Translations under genes and position numbers: made by a program | The notes under the pieces: generated by a model | Seen by the model: only the letters and a program-made list of their open reading frames with translations | Databases searched by the model: none | What the model was told of the DNA's origin: nothing | Part shown: piece after piece, positions 1 to 12,872 of the stretch | How positions within the stretch are numbered: position 1 is the stretch's first letter | Layout: each line of letters begins with the position of its first letter | DNA from: Rhabditoides inermis | Lineage: Eukaryota; Nematoda; Chromadorea; Rhabditida; Rhabditidae | Assembly: GCA_963966185.1 (NCBI GenBank) | Contig: CAWZYM010000078.1 | Span: forward strand, 277,001-341,000 | Direction of reading: 5' to 3' | Length of the DNA stretch: 64,000 nucleotides

Positions 1-1078
1 ATTGTGTAGACTCATTGTGTCGATTCTAAACCCATTGTGTAGATTCTAAACTGATTGTGTAGATTTTAAACACATTGTATAGTTTCTAAACTCATTGTGT
101 AGATATACTCATTGTGTAGATTCTAAACTCATTGTGTAGATAGTAAACTCTTCGAGTAGATTCTAAACTCATTGTGTAGATTCTAAACTCATTGTGTAGA
201 TTTCGAAACCATTGTGTAGATTTTGAAACCATTGTGTAGATTCTTAACTCATTGTGTAGATTCTAAACGCATTGTGTAGATTCTTAACTCATTGTGTAGA
301 TTCTAAACGCATTGTGTAGATTCTAAACACATTATGTAGATTCTAAACGCATTGTGTAGATTTTGAAACCATTGTGTAGATTTTGAAACCATTGTGTAGA
401 TTTTTAACTCATTGTGTAGATTCTTAACGCATTGTGTAGATTCTCAACGCATTGTGTAGATTCTAAACGCATTGTGTAGATTCTAAACACATTGTGTAGA
501 TTCCAAACTCATTGTGTAGATTCTAAACACATTGTGTAGATTTTGAAACCATTGTGTAGATTTTGAAACCATTGTGTAGATTCTAAACACATTGTGTAGA
601 TTCTAAACTCATTGTGTAGATTCTAAACACATTGTGTAGATTCTAAACGCATTGTGTAGATTCTAAACTCATTGTGTAGATTCTAAACTCATTGTGTAGA
701 TTCTAAACTCATTGTGTAGATTTCGAAACCATTGTGTAGATTCTAAACACATTGTGTAGATTCTAAACGCATTGTGTAGATTCTAAACTCATTGTGTAGA
801 TTCTAAACTCATTGTGTAGATTTTGAAACCATTGTGTAGATTCTTAACTCATTGTGTAGATTCTAAACGCATTGTGTAGATTCTTAACTCATTGTGTAGA
901 TTCTAACCGCATTGTGTAGATTCTAAACACATTGTGTAGATTCTAAACTCATTGTGTAGATTCTAAACACATTGTGTAGATTCTAAACGCATTGTGTAGA
1001 TTCTAAACTCATTGTGTAGATTCTAAACTCATTGTGTAGGTTCTAAACTCATTGTGTAGATTCTAAACTCATTTTTTT
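1..1078 (+). repeat. A satellite array, 20-bp monomer
   Basis: About 53 head-to-tail copies of a 20-bp monomer, attgtgtagattctaaactc. The first half (attgtgtaga) is nearly fixed. The second half varies among a small set: ttctaaactc, ttctaaacgc, ttctaaacac, ttcttaactc, ttttgaaacc, ttccaaactc. These variants recur in the same order, so a higher-order structure exists above the monomer. The first 110 bases are irregular, with shortened monomers (attgtgtagactc) and the variants cccattg and ctgattg. The array is cut by the window start and must continue upstream. No gene is visible. Confidence 0.97.
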
Positions 1079-1258
1079 CAGCTGAAATCTGATCCCAGCT
1101 GGAGTCAGCTGGGATCAGCTGGAATCAGCTGGAATCAGCTGGGATCAGCTGGGATCAGCTGGAATCAGCTGGAATCAGCTGGAATCAGCTGGGATCAGCT
1201 GGGATCAGCTGGGATCAGCTGGGATCAGCTGGGATCAGCTGGGATCAGCTGGAATCAG
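1079..1258 (+). repeat. B satellite array, 10-bp monomer
   Basis: About 18 copies of a 10-bp monomer, cagctgggat or cagctggaat, starting with the diverged leader cagctgaaatctgatccc. Each monomer carries the palindrome CAGCTG. Entry from A is through a T-tract (catttttttcag). Exit is into A through tgtagattctatattc. The same entry and exit sequences are used by most B arrays up to 50.7 kb. Confidence 0.97.
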
Positions 1259-2442
1259 TGTAGATTCTATATTCATTGTGTAGATTCTAAACTTATTGTG
1301 TAGATTCTAAACTTATTGTGTAGATTCTAAACTCATTGTGTAGATTCTAAACTCATTGTGTAGATAGTAAACTCATTGAGTAGATTCTAAACTCATTGTG
1401 TAGATTCTAAACTCATTGTGTAGATTTCGAAACCATTGTGTAGATTCTTAACTCATTGTGTAGATTCTAAACGCATTGTGTAGATTCTTAACTCATTGTG
1501 TAGATTCTAAACGCATTGTGTAGATTCTAAACACATTGTGTAGATTCTAAACGCATTGTGTAGATTCTTAACTCATTGTGTAGATTCTAACCGCATTGTG
1601 TAGATTCTAAACACATTGTGTAGATTCTAAACTCAATGTGTAGATTCTAAACACATTGTGTAGATTCTAAACGCATTGTGTAGATTCTAAACGCATTGTG
1701 TAGATTCTTAACTCATTGTGTAGATTCTAAACGCATTGTGTAGATTCTAAACACATTATGTAGATTCTAAACGCATTGTGTAGATTTTGAAACCATTGTG
1801 TAGATTTTGAAACCATTGTGTAGATTTTTAACTCATTGTGTAGATTCTTAACGCATTGTGTAGATTCTCAACGCATTGTGTAGATTCTAAACGCATTGTG
1901 TAGATTCTAAACACATTGTGTAGATTCCAAACTCATTGTGTAGATTCTAAACACATTGTGTAGATTTTGAAACCATTGTGTAGATTTTGAAACCATTGTG
2001 TAGATTTTGAAACCATTGTGTAGATTTTTAACTCATTGTGTAGATTCTTAACGCATTGTGTAGATTCTCAACGCATTGTGTAGATTCTAAACGCATTGTG
2101 TAGATTCTAAACACATTGTGTAGATTCCAAACTCATTGTGTAGATTCTAAACACATTGTGTAGATTTTGAAACCATTGTGTAGATTTTGAAACCATTGTG
2201 TAGATTCTTAACTCATTGTGTAGATTCTAAACGCATTGTGTAGATTCTTAACTCATTGTGTAGATTCTAACCGCATTGTGTAGATTCTAAACACATTGTG
2301 TAGATTCTAAACTCATTGTGTAGATTCTAAACACATTGTGTAGATTCTAAACGCATTGTGTAGATTCTAAACTCATTGTGTAGATTCTAAACTCATTGTG
2401 TAGGTTCTAAACTCATTGTGTAGATTCTAAACTCATTTTTTT
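1259..2442 (+). repeat. A satellite array
   Basis: About 59 A monomers. It opens with the diverged monomer gtagattctatattcattg, which follows nearly every B array. An internal run of seven or so ordered variants (atttttaactc, attcttaacgc, attctcaacgc, attctaaacgc, attctaaacac, attccaaactc) occurs twice in a row near 1820-2160, a local duplication. The array ends in catttttttcag. Confidence 0.96.
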
Positions 2443-2632
2443 CAGCTGAAATCTGATCCCAGCTGGAGTCAGCTGGGATCAGCTGGGATCAGCTGGAATC
2501 AGCTGGAATCAGCTGGGATCAGCTGGGATCAGCTGGAATCAGCTGGAATCAGCTGGAATCAGCTGGGATCAGCTGGGATCAGCTGGGATCAGCTGGGATC
2601 AGCTGGGATCAGCTGGGATCAGCTGGAATCAG
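2443..2632 (+). repeat. B satellite array
   Basis: About 19 B monomers. It has the same cagctggagtc leader variant as the arrays at 1079 and 3940, which marks these three as recent paralogues. Confidence 0.96.
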
Positions 2633-3196
2633 TGTAGATTCTATATTCATTGTGTAGATTCTAAACTCATTGTGTAGATTCTAAACTCATTGTGTAGATT
2701 CTAAACTCATTGTGTAGATTCTACACTCATTGTGTAGATAGTAAACTCATTGTATAGATTCTAAACTCATTGTGTAGATTCTAAACTCATTGTGTAGATT
2801 TTGAAACCATTGTGTAGATTTGGAAACCATTGTGTAGATTCTTAACTCATTGTGTAGATTCTAAACGCATTGTGTAGATTCTTAACTCATTGTGTAGATT
2901 CTAAACACATTGTGTAGATTTTGAAACCATTGTGTAGATTTTGAAACCATTGTGTAGATTCTTAACTCATTGTGTAGATTCTAAACGCATTGTGTAGATT
3001 CTTAACTCATTGTGTAGATTCTAAACGCATTGTGTAGATTCTAAACACATTGTGTAGATTCTAAACTCATTGTGTAGATTCTAAACACATTGTGTAGATT
3101 CTAAACGCATTGTGTAGATTCTAAACTCATTGTGTAGATTCTAAACTCATTGTGTATGTTCTAAACTAATTGTGTAGATTCTAAACTCATTGTTTT
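2633..3196 (+). repeat. A satellite array (paralogue of 4110-4673)
   Basis: A 564-bp block of A monomers with the same length and variant order as 4110-4673. Near 2820 the monomer reads tttggaaacc where the paralogue has ttttgaaacc. It ends with gtatgttctaaactaattg and then the second type of A-to-B junction (cattgttttcag). Confidence 0.95.
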
Positions 3197-3320
3197 CAGC
3201 TGAAATCTGATCCCAGCTGGAATCAGCTGGAATCAGCTGGGATCAGCTGGGATCAGCTGGAATCAGCTGGGATCAGCTGGGATCAGCTGGGATCAGCTGG
3301 GATCAGCTGGAATCAGCTGG
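3197..3320 (+). repeat. B satellite array, abruptly truncated
   Basis: About 12 B monomers. Unlike its neighbours this array lacks the usual exit sequence. It breaks inside a monomer (cagctgg) and runs straight into the A monomer atttttaactcattgtgtag. This looks like an illegitimate join between two copies of the local A/B unit. Confidence 0.93.
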
Positions 3321-3939
3321 ATTTTTAACTCATTGTGTAGATTCTTAACGCATTGTGTAGATTCTCAACGCATTGTGTAGATTCTAAACGCATTGTGTAG
3401 ATTCTAAACACATTGTGTAGATTCCAAACTCATTGTGTAGATTCTAAACACATTGTGTAGATTTTGAAACCATTGTGTAGATTTTGAAACCATTGTGTAG
3501 ATTTTGAAACCATTGTGTAGATTTTTAACTCATTGTGTAGATTCTTAACGCATTGTGTAGATTCTCAACGCATTGTGTAGATTCTAAACGCATTGTGTAG
3601 ATTCTAAACACATTGTGTAGATTCCAAACTCATTGTGTAGATTCTAAACACATTGTGTAGATTTTGAAACCATTGTGTAGATTTTGAAACCATTGTGTAG
3701 ATTCTTAACTCATTGTGTAGATTCTAAACGCATTGTGTAGATTCTTAACTCATTGTGTAGATTCTAACCGCATTGTGTAGATTCTAAACACATTGTGTAG
3801 ATTCTAAACTCATTGTGTAGATTCTAAACACATTGTGTAGATTCTAAACGCATTGTGTAGATTCTAAACTCATTGTGTAGATTCTAAACTCATTGTGTAG
3901 GTTCTAAACTCATTGTGTAGATTCTAAACTCATTTTTTT
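3321..3939 (+). repeat. A satellite array
   Basis: About 31 A monomers with the same ordered series as the second half of the array at 1259-2442, including the duplicated series ending in attccaaactc. It follows the broken B array directly and ends in catttttttcag. Confidence 0.95.
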
Positions 3940-4109
3940 CAGCTGAAATCTGATCCCAGCTGGAGTCAGCTGGGATCAGCTGGGATCAGCTGGAATCAGC
4001 TGGAATCAGCTGGGATCAGCTGGGATCAGCTGGAATCAGCTGGAATCAGCTGGAATCAGCTGGGATCAGCTGGGATCAGCTGGGATCAGCTGGGATCAGC
4101 TGGAATCAG
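3940..4109 (+). repeat. B satellite array
   Basis: About 17 B monomers with the cagctggagtc leader, two units shorter than the array at 2443. Array length is the main difference among these paralogues. Confidence 0.96.
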
Positions 4110-4673
4110 TGTAGATTCTATATTCATTGTGTAGATTCTAAACTCATTGTGTAGATTCTAAACTCATTGTGTAGATTCTAAACTCATTGTGTAGATTCTA
4201 CACTCATTGTGTAGATAGTAAACTCATTGTATAGATTCTAAACTCATTGTGTAGATTCTAAACTCATTGTGTAGATTTTGAAACCATTGTGTAGATTTTG
4301 AAACCATTGTGTAGATTCTTAACTCATTGTGTAGATTCTAAACGCATTGTGTAGATTCTTAACTCATTGTGTAGATTCTAAACACATTGTGTAGATTTTG
4401 AAACCATTGTGTAGATTTTGAAACCATTGTGTAGATTCTTAACTCATTGTGTAGATTCTAAACGCATTGTGTAGATTCTTAACTCATTGTGTAGATTCTA
4501 AACGCATTGTGTAGATTCTAAACACATTGTGTAGATTCTAAACTCATTGTGTAGATTCTAAACACATTGTGTAGATTCTAAACGCATTGTGTAGATTCTA
4601 AACTCATTGTGTAGATTCTAAACTCATTGTGTATGTTCTAAACTAATTGTGTAGATTCTAAACTCATTGTTTT
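4110..4673 (+). repeat. A satellite array (paralogue of 2633-3196)
   Basis: 564 bp of A monomers in the same variant order as 2633-3196. The segmental duplication described in the findings begins inside this block, near 4569: the last 105 bases are repeated at 17654-17758. Confidence 0.95.
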
Positions 4674-4903
4674 CAGCTGAAATCTGATCCCAGCTGGAAT
4701 CAGCTGGAATCAGCTGGGATCAGCTGGGATCAGCTGGAATCAGCTGGGATCAGCTGGGATCAGCTGGGATCAGCTGGGATCAGCTGGAATCAGCTGGAAT
4801 CAGCTGGGATCAGCTGGAATCAGCTGGGATCAGCTGGAATCAGCTGGAATCAGCTGGGATCAGCTGGGATCAGCTGGGATCAGCTGGGATCAGCTGGAAT
4901 CAG
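4674..4903 (+). repeat. B satellite array
   Basis: About 23 B monomers entered through cattgttttcag and left through tgtagattctatattc. It is matched base for base in length by the array at 17759-17988 (offset 13085). Confidence 0.96.
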
Positions 4904-5767
4904 TGTAGATTCTATATTCATTGTGTAGATTCTAAACTTATTGTGTAGATTCTAAACTTATTGTGTAGATTCTAAACTCATTGTGTAGATTCTAAACTCA
5001 TTGTGTAGATTCTTAACTCATTGTGTAGATTCTAAACGCATTGTGTAGATTCTAAACGCATTGTGTAGATTCTAAACACATTATGTAGATTCTAAACGCA
5101 TTGTGTAGATTTTGAAACCATTGTGTAGATTTTGAAACCATTGTGTAGATTTTTAACTCATTGTGTAGATTCTTAACGCATTGTGTAGATTCTCAACGCA
5201 TTGTGTAGATTCTAAACGCATTGTGTAGATTCTAAACGCATTGTGTAGATTCTAAACGCATTGTGTAGATTCTAAACACATTATGTAGATTCTAAACGCA
5301 TTGTGTAGATTTTGAAACCATTGTGTAGATTTTGAAACCATTGTGTAGATTTTTAACTCATTGTGTAGATTCTTAACGCATTGTGTAGATTCTCAACGCA
5401 TTGTGTAGATTCTAAACGCATTGTGTAGATTCTAAACACATTGTGTAGATTCCAAACTCATTGTGTAGATTCTAAACACATTGTGTAGATTTTGAAACCA
5501 TTGTGTAGATTTTGAAACCATTGTGTAGATTCTTAACTCATTGTGTAGATTCTAAACGCATTGTGTAGATTCTTAACTCATTGTGTAGATTCTAACCGCA
5601 TTGTGTAGATTCTAAACACATTGTGTAGATTCTAAACTCATTGTGTAGATTCTAAACACATTGTGTAGATTCTAAACGCATTGTGTAGATTCTAAACTCA
5701 TTGTGTAGATTCTAAACTCATTGTGTAGGTTCTAAACTCATTGTGTAGATTCTAAACTCATTTTTTT
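4904..5767 (+). repeat. A satellite array bordering C
   Basis: About 43 A monomers (864 bp), matched by 17989-18852 at the same length. The ordered series containing attctcaacgc occurs twice. The block ends in the usual T-tract and cag, but B does not follow: the next sequence is ctatctcgagag, the first C monomers. Confidence 0.95.
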
Positions 5768-6183
5768 CAGCTATCTCGAGAGTTTATCCTGAGATATTGT
5801 CCCGATAGTTTATACTGAAAGTTTATCCTGAGAGTTTATCCCGAGAATTTGTCCCGAGAGTTTATCCTGAGAGTTTATCCTGAGAGTTTATCCTGAGAGT
5901 TTATCCTGAGAGTTTATCCTGAGAGTTTATCCTGAGAGTTTATCCTGAGAGTTTATCCTGAGAGTTTATCCTGAGAGTTTATCCTGAGAGTTTATCCTGA
6001 GAGTTTATCCTGAGAGTTTATCCTGAGAGTTTATCCTGAGAGTTTATCCTGAGAGTTTATCCTGAGAGTTTATCCTGAGAGTTTATCCTGAGAGTTTATC
6101 CTGAGAGTTTATCCTGAGAGTTTATCCTGAGAGTTTATCCTAAGAGTTTATCCTGAGCGTTTATCCTGAGAGTTATCCTATGA

Positions 6184-6233
6184 GGCCCGGTATACCGTGC
6201 GTGGCCCTCTCTTTCCACGAACTACAACTCAAT
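6184..6233 (+). repeat. D-derived 50-bp segment in C array (1 of 12)
   Basis: Fifty bases starting ggcccggtataccgtgcg and ending cgaactacaactcaat are identical to 54556-54605 in the D satellite. Flanking bases on both sides are C-type (gagttatcctatga on the left, ttatcctgag on the right), so this is a fragment embedded in C rather than a D array. Confidence 0.93.
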
Positions 6234-7417
6234 TTATCCTGAGTTTATCCCAAGAGTTTATCCTGAGAGTTTATCCTGAGAGTTTATCCTGAGAGTTTAT
6301 CCTGAGAGTTTATCCTGAGAGTTTATCCTGAGAGTTTTTCCTGAGAGTTTTTCCTGAGAGTTTATCCTGAGAGTTTATCCTGAGAGTTTATCCTGAGAGT
6401 TTATCCTGAGAGTTTATCCTGAGAGTTTATCCCAAGAGTTTATCCCAAGAGTTTATCCTGAGAGTTTATCGGGATATCCTGATAGTTTATCCTGAGAGTT
6501 TATCCTGAGAGTTTATCCTGAGAGTTTTTCCCAAGAGTTTATCCTGAGAGTTTATCCTGAGAGTTTATCCTGAGAGTGTATCCTGAGAGTTTATCCTGAG
6601 AGTTTATCCTGAGAGTTTATCCTGAGAGTTTATCCTGAGAGTTTATCCTGAGAGTTTTTCCTGAGAGTTTATCCTGAGAGTTTATCCTGAGAGTTTATCC
6701 TGAGAGTTTATCCTGAGAGTTTATCCTGAGAGTTTATCCTGAGAGTTTATCCCAAGAGTTTATCCCAAGAGTTTATCCTGAGAGTTTATCCCGAGAGTTT
6801 ATCCTGAGAGTTTATCCCGAGAGTTTATCCAGAGAGTTTATCCTGAGATATTTTCCCGATAGTTTATACTGAAAGTTTATCCTGAGAGTTCATCCTGAGA
6901 ATTTATCCTGAGAGTTTATCCTGAGAGTTCATCCTGAGAGTTTATCCTTAATTTATCCTGAGAGTTTATCCTGAGAGTTTATCCTGAGAGTTTATCCCAA
7001 GAGTTTATCCTGAGAGTTTATCCTGAAAGTTTATCCCGAGAGTTTATCCTGAGAGTTTATCCCGAGAGTTTATCCCGAGAGTTTATCCTGAGATATTGTC
7101 CCGATAGTTTATACTGAAAGTTTATCCTGAGAGTTTATCCCGAGAATTTATCCCGAGAGTTTATCCTGAGAGTTTATCCTGAGAGTTTATCCTGAGAGTT
7201 TATCCTGAGAGTTTATCCTGAGAGTTTATCCTGAGAGTTTATCCTGAGAGTTTATCCTGAGAGTTTATCCTGAGAGTTTATCCCAAGAGTTTATCCTGAG
7301 AGTTTATCCTGAGAGTTTATCCTGAGAGTTTATCCTGAGAGTTTATCCTGAGAGTTTATCCTGAGAGTTTATCCTAAGAGTTTATCCTGAGCGTTTATCC
7401 TGAGAGTTATCCTATGA

Positions 7418-7467
7418 GGCCCGGTATACCGTGCGTGGCCCTCTCTTTCCACGAACTACAACTCAAT
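7418..7467 (+). repeat. D-derived 50-bp segment in C array (2 of 12)
   Basis: Same 50 bases and same C-type flanks as at 6184. It lies 1234 bp downstream of that copy. Confidence 0.93.
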
Positions 7468-8396
7468 TTATCCTGAGTTTATCCCAAGAGTTTATCCTGA
7501 GAGTTTATCCTGAGAGTTTATCCTGAGAGTTTATCCTGAGAGTTTATCCTGAGAGTTTATCCTGAGAGTTTTTCCTGAGAGTTTATCCTGAGAGTTTATC
7601 CTGAGAGTTTATCCTGAGAGTTTATCCTGAGAGTTTATCCTGAGAGTTTATCGTGAGAGTTTATCCCAAGAGTTTATCCCAAGAGTTTATCCTGAGAGTT
7701 TATCCCGAGAGTTTATCCTGAGAGTTTATCCCGAGAGTTTATCCAGAGAGTTTATCCTGAGATATTTTCCCGATAGTTTATACTGAAAGTTTATCCTGAG
7801 AGTTCATCCTGAGAATTTATCCTGAGAGTTTATCCTGAGAGTTCATCCTGAGAGTTTATCCTTAATTTATCCTGAGAGTTTATCCTGAGAGTTTATCCTG
7901 AGAGTTTATCCCAAGAGTTTATCCTGAGAGTTTATCCTGAAAGTTTATCCCGAGAGTTTATCCTGAGAGTTTATCCCGAGAGTTTATCTCGAGAGTTTAT
8001 CCTGAGATATTGTCCCGATAGTTTATACTGAAAGTTTATCCTGAGAGTTTATCCCGAGAATTTGTCCCGAGAGTTTATCCTGAGAGTTTATCCTGAGAGT
8101 TTATCCTGAGAGTTTATCCTGAGAGTTTATCCTGAGAGTTTATCCTGAGAGTTTATCCTGAGAGTTTATCCTGAGAGTTTATCCTGAGAGTTTATCCTGA
8201 GAGTTTATCCTGAGAGTTTATCCTGAGAGTTTATCCTGAGAGTTTATCCTGAGAGTTTATCCTGAGAGTTTATCCTGAGAGTTTATCCTGAGAGTTTATC
8301 CTGAGAGTTTATCATGAGAGTTTATCCTGAGAGTTTATCCTGAGAGTTTATCCTAAGAGTTTATCCTGAGCGTTTATCCTGAGAGTTATCCTATGA

Positions 8397-8446
8397 GGCC
8401 CGGTATACCGTGCGTGGCCCTCTCTTTCCACGAACTACAACTCAAT
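8397..8446 (+). repeat. D-derived 50-bp segment in C array (3 of 12)
   Basis: Same segment and flanks, 979 bp after the previous copy. Confidence 0.93.
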
Positions 8447-9529
8447 TTATCCTGAGTTTATCCCAAGAGTTTATCCTGAGAGTTTATCCTGAGAGTTTAT
8501 CCTGAGAGTTTATCCTGAGAGTTTATCCTGAGAGTTTATCCTGAGAGTTTTTCCTGAGAGTTTTTCCTGAGAGTTTATCCTGAGAGTTTATCCTGAGAGT
8601 TTATCCTGAGAGTTTATCCTGAGAGTTTATCCTGAGAGTTTATCCCAAGAGTTTATCCCAAGAGTTTATCCTGAGAGTTTATCCCGAGAGTTTATCCTGA
8701 GAGTTTATCCCGAGAGTTTATCCAGAGAGTTTATCCTGAGATATTTTCCCGATAGTTTATACTGAAAGTTTATCCTGAGAGTTCATCCTGAGAATTTATC
8801 CTGAGAGTTTATCCTGAGAGTTCATCCTGAGAGTTTATCCTTAATTTATCCTGAGAGTTTATCCTGAGAGTTTATCCTGAGAGTTTATCCCAAGAGTTTA
8901 TCCTGAGAGTTTATCCTGAGAGTTTATCCTGAGAGTTTATCCTGAGAGTTTATCCTGAGAGTTTATCCTGAGAGTTTATCCCAAGAGTTTATCCCAAGAG
9001 TTTATCCTGAGAGTTTATCCCGAGAGTTTATCCTGAGAGTTTATCCCGAGAGTTTATCCAGAGAGTTTATCCTGAGATATTTTCCCGATAGTTTATACTG
9101 AAAGTTTATCCTGAGAGTTCATCCTGAGAATTTATCCTGAGAGTTTATCCTGAGAGTTCATCCTGAGAGTTTATCCTTAATTTATCCTGAGAGTTTATCC
9201 TGAGAGTTTATCCTGAGATATTTTCCCGATAGTTTATACTGAAAGTTTATCCTGAGAGTTCATCCTGAGAATTTATCCTGAGAGTTTATCCTGAGAGTTT
9301 ATCCTGAGAGTTTATCCTGAGAGTTTATCCCAAGAGTTTATCCCAAGAGTTTATCCTGAGAGTTTATCCTGAGAGTTTATCCTGAGAGTTTATCCCAAGA
9401 GTTTATCCTGAGAGTTTATCCTGAGAGTTTATCCTGAGAGTTTATCCTGAGAGTTTATCCTGAGAGTTTATCCTGAGAGTTTATCCTAAGAGTTTATCCT
9501 GAGCGTTTATCCTGAGAGTTATCCTATGA

Positions 9530-9579
9530 GGCCCGGTATACCGTGCGTGGCCCTCTCTTTCCACGAACTACAACTCAAT
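9530..9579 (+). repeat. D-derived 50-bp segment in C array (4 of 12)
   Basis: Same segment and flanks, 1133 bp after the previous copy. Confidence 0.93.
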
Positions 9580-10508
9580 TTATCCTGAGTTTATCCCAAG
9601 AGTTTATCCTGAGAGTTTATCCTGAGAGTTTATCCTGAGAGTTTATCCTGAGAATTTATCCTGAGAGTTTATCCTGAGAGTTTTTCCTGAGAGTTTATCC
9701 TGAGAGTTTATCCTGAGAGTTTATCCTGAGAGTTTATCCTGAGAGTTTATCCTGAGAGTTTATCGTGAGAGTTTATCCCAAGAGTTTATCCCAAGAGTTT
9801 ATCCTGAGAGTTTATCCCGAGAGTTTATCCTGAGAGTTTATCCCGAGAGTTTATCCAGAGAGTTTATCCTGAGATATTTTCCCGATAGTTTATACTGAAA
9901 GTTTATCCTGAGAGTTCATCCTGAGAATTTATCCTGAGAGTTTATCCTGAGAGTTCATCCTGAGAGTTTATCCTTAATTTATCCTGAGAGTTTATCCTGA
10001 GAGTTTATCCTGAGAGTTTAGCCCAAGAGTTTATCCTGAGAGTTTATCCTGAAAGTTTATCCCGAGAGTTTATCCTGAGAGTTTATCCCGAGAGTTTATC
10101 TCGAGAGTTTATCCTGAGATATTGTCCCGATAGTTTATACTGAAAGTTTATCCTGAGAGTTTATCCCGAGAATTTGTCCCGAGAGTTTATCCTGAGAGTT
10201 TATCCTGAGAGTTTATCCTGAGAGTTTATCCTGAGAGTTTATCCTGAGAGTTTATCCTGAGAGTTTATCCTGAGAGTTTATCCTGAGAGTTTATCCTGAG
10301 AGTTTATCCTGAGAGTTTATCCTGAGAGTTTATCCTGAGAGTTTATCCTGAGAGTTTATCCTGAGAGTTTATCCTGAGAGTTTATCCTGAGAGTTTATCC
10401 TGAGAGTTTATCCTGAGAGTTTATCCTGAGAGTTTATCCTGAGAGTTTATCCTGAGAGTTTATCCTAAGAGTTTATCCTGAGCGTTTATCCTGAGAGTTA
10501 TCCTATGA

Positions 10509-10558
10509 GGCCCGGTATACCGTGCGTGGCCCTCTCTTTCCACGAACTACAACTCAAT
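10509..10558 (+). repeat. D-derived 50-bp segment in C array (5 of 12)
   Basis: Same segment and flanks. The 979-bp spacing seen before copy 3 is repeated here. Confidence 0.93.
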
Positions 10559-12822
10559 TTATCCTGAGTTTATCCCAAGAGTTTATCCTGAGAGTTTATC
10601 CTGAGAGTTTATCCTGAGAGTTTATCCTGAGAGTTTATCCTGAGAGTTTATCCTGAGAGTTTTTCCTGAGAGTTTTTCCTGAGAGTTTATCCTGAGAGTT
10701 TATCCTGAGAGTTTATCCTGAGAGTTTATCCTGAGAGTTTATCCTGAGAGTTTATCCCAAGAGTTTATCCCAAGAGTTTATCCTGAGAGTTTATCCCGAG
10801 AGTTTATCCTGAGAGTTTATCCCGAGAGTTTATCCAGAGAGTTTATCCTGAGATATTTTCCCGATAGTTTATACTGAAAGTTTATCCTGAGAGTTCATCC
10901 TGAGAATTTATCCTGAGAGTTTATCCTGAGAGTTCATCCTGAGAGTTTATCCTTAATTTATCCTGAGAGTTTATCCTGAGAGTTTATCCTGAGAGTTTAT
11001 CCCAAGAGTTTATCCTGAGAGTTTATCCTGAGAGTTTATCCTGAGAGTTTATCCTGAGAGTTTATCCTGAGAGTTTATCCTGAGAGTTTATCCTGAGAGT
11101 TTATCCCAAGAGTTTATCCTGAGAGTTTATCCCGAGAGTTTATCCTGAGAGTTTATCCCGAGAGTTTATCCAGAGAGTTTATCCTGAGATATTTTCCCGA
11201 TAGTTTATACTGAAAGTTTATCCTGAGAGTTCATCCTGAGAATTTATCCTGAGAGTTTATCCTGAGAGTTCATCCTGAGAGTTTATCCTTAATTTATCCT
11301 GAGAGTTTATCCTGAGAGTTTATCCTGAGAGTTTATCCCAAGAGTTTATCCTGAGAGTTTATCCTGAAAGTTTATCCCGAGAGTTTATCCTGAGAGTTTA
11401 TCCCGAGAGTTTATCCCGAGAGTTTATCCCGAGATATTGTCCCGATAGTTTATACTGAAAGTTTATCCTGAGAGTTTATCCCGAGAATTTATCCCGAGAG
11501 TTTATCCTGAGAGTTTATCCTGAGAGTTTATCCTGAGAGTTTATCCTGAGAGTTTATCCTGAGAGTTTATCCTGAGAGTTTATCCTGAGAGTTTATCCTG
11601 AGAGTTTATCCCAAGAGTTTATCCTGAGAGTTTATCCTGAGAGTTTATCCTGAGAGTTTATCCTGAGAGTTTATCCTGAGAGTTTATCCTGAGAGTTTAT
11701 CCTAAGAGTTTATCCTGAGCGTTTATCCTGAGAGTTTATCCTGAGAGTTTAGCCTGAGAGTTTATCCTGAGAGTTCATCCTGAGAGTTTATCCCGAGAGT
11801 TTATCCTGAGAGTTTATCCTGAGAGTTTATCCAGATAGTTTATCCTGAGAATTTGTCCTGAGAGTTTATCCTAAGAGTTTATCCTGAGAGTTTATCCTGA
11901 GAGTTTATCCTGAGAGTTTATCCAGATAGTTTATCCTGAGAATTTGTCCTGAGAGTTTATCCTAAGAGTTTATCCTGAGAGTTTATCCTGAGAGTTTATC
12001 CAGATAGTTTATCCTGAGAATTTGTCCTGAGAGTTTATCCTGAGAGTTTATCCTGAGAGTTTATCCCAAGAGTTTATCCTGAGAGTTTATCCCAAGAGTT
12101 TATCCTGAGAGTTTATCCTGAGAGTTTATCCTGAGAGTTTATCCTGAGAGTTTATCCCGAGAGTTTATCCAGAGAGTTTATCCTGAGATATTTTCCCGAT
12201 AGTTTATACTGAAAGTTTATCCTGAGAGTTCATCCTGAGAATTTATCCTGAGAGTTTATCCTGAGAGTTCATCCTGAGAGTTTATCCTTAATTTATCCTG
12301 AGAGTTTATCCTGAGAGTTTATCCTGAGAGTTTATCCCAAGAGTTTATCCTGAGAGTTTATCCTGAAAGTTTATCCCGAGAGTTTATCCTGAGAGTTTAT
12401 CCCGAGAGTTTATCCCGAGAGTTTATCCTGAGATATTGTCCCGATAGTTTATACTGAAAGTTTATCCTGAGAGTTTATCCCGAGAATTTATCCCGAGAGT
12501 TTATCCTGAGAGTTTATCCTGAGAGTTTATCCTGAGAGTTTATCCTGAGAGTTTATCCTGAGAGTTTATCCTGAGAGTTTATCCTGAGAGTTTATCCTGA
12601 GAGTTTATCCTGAGAGTTTATCCTGAGAGTTTATCCTGAGAGTTTATCCTGAGAGTTTATCCTGAGAGTTTATCCTGAGAGTTTATCCCAAGAGTTTATC
12701 CTGAGAGTTTATCCTGAGAGTTTATCCTGAGAGTTTATCCTGAGAGTTTATCCTGAGAGTTTATCCTGAGAGTTTATCCTAAGAGTTTATCCTGAGCGTT
12801 TATCCTGAGAGTTATCCTATGA

Positions 12823-12872
12823 GGCCCGGTATACCGTGCGTGGCCCTCTCTTTCCACGAACTACAACTCAAT
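12823..12872 (+). repeat. D-derived 50-bp segment in C array (6 of 12)
   Basis: Same segment and flanks, and the last one in this C array. The remaining 3.9 kb downstream has none. Confidence 0.93.
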
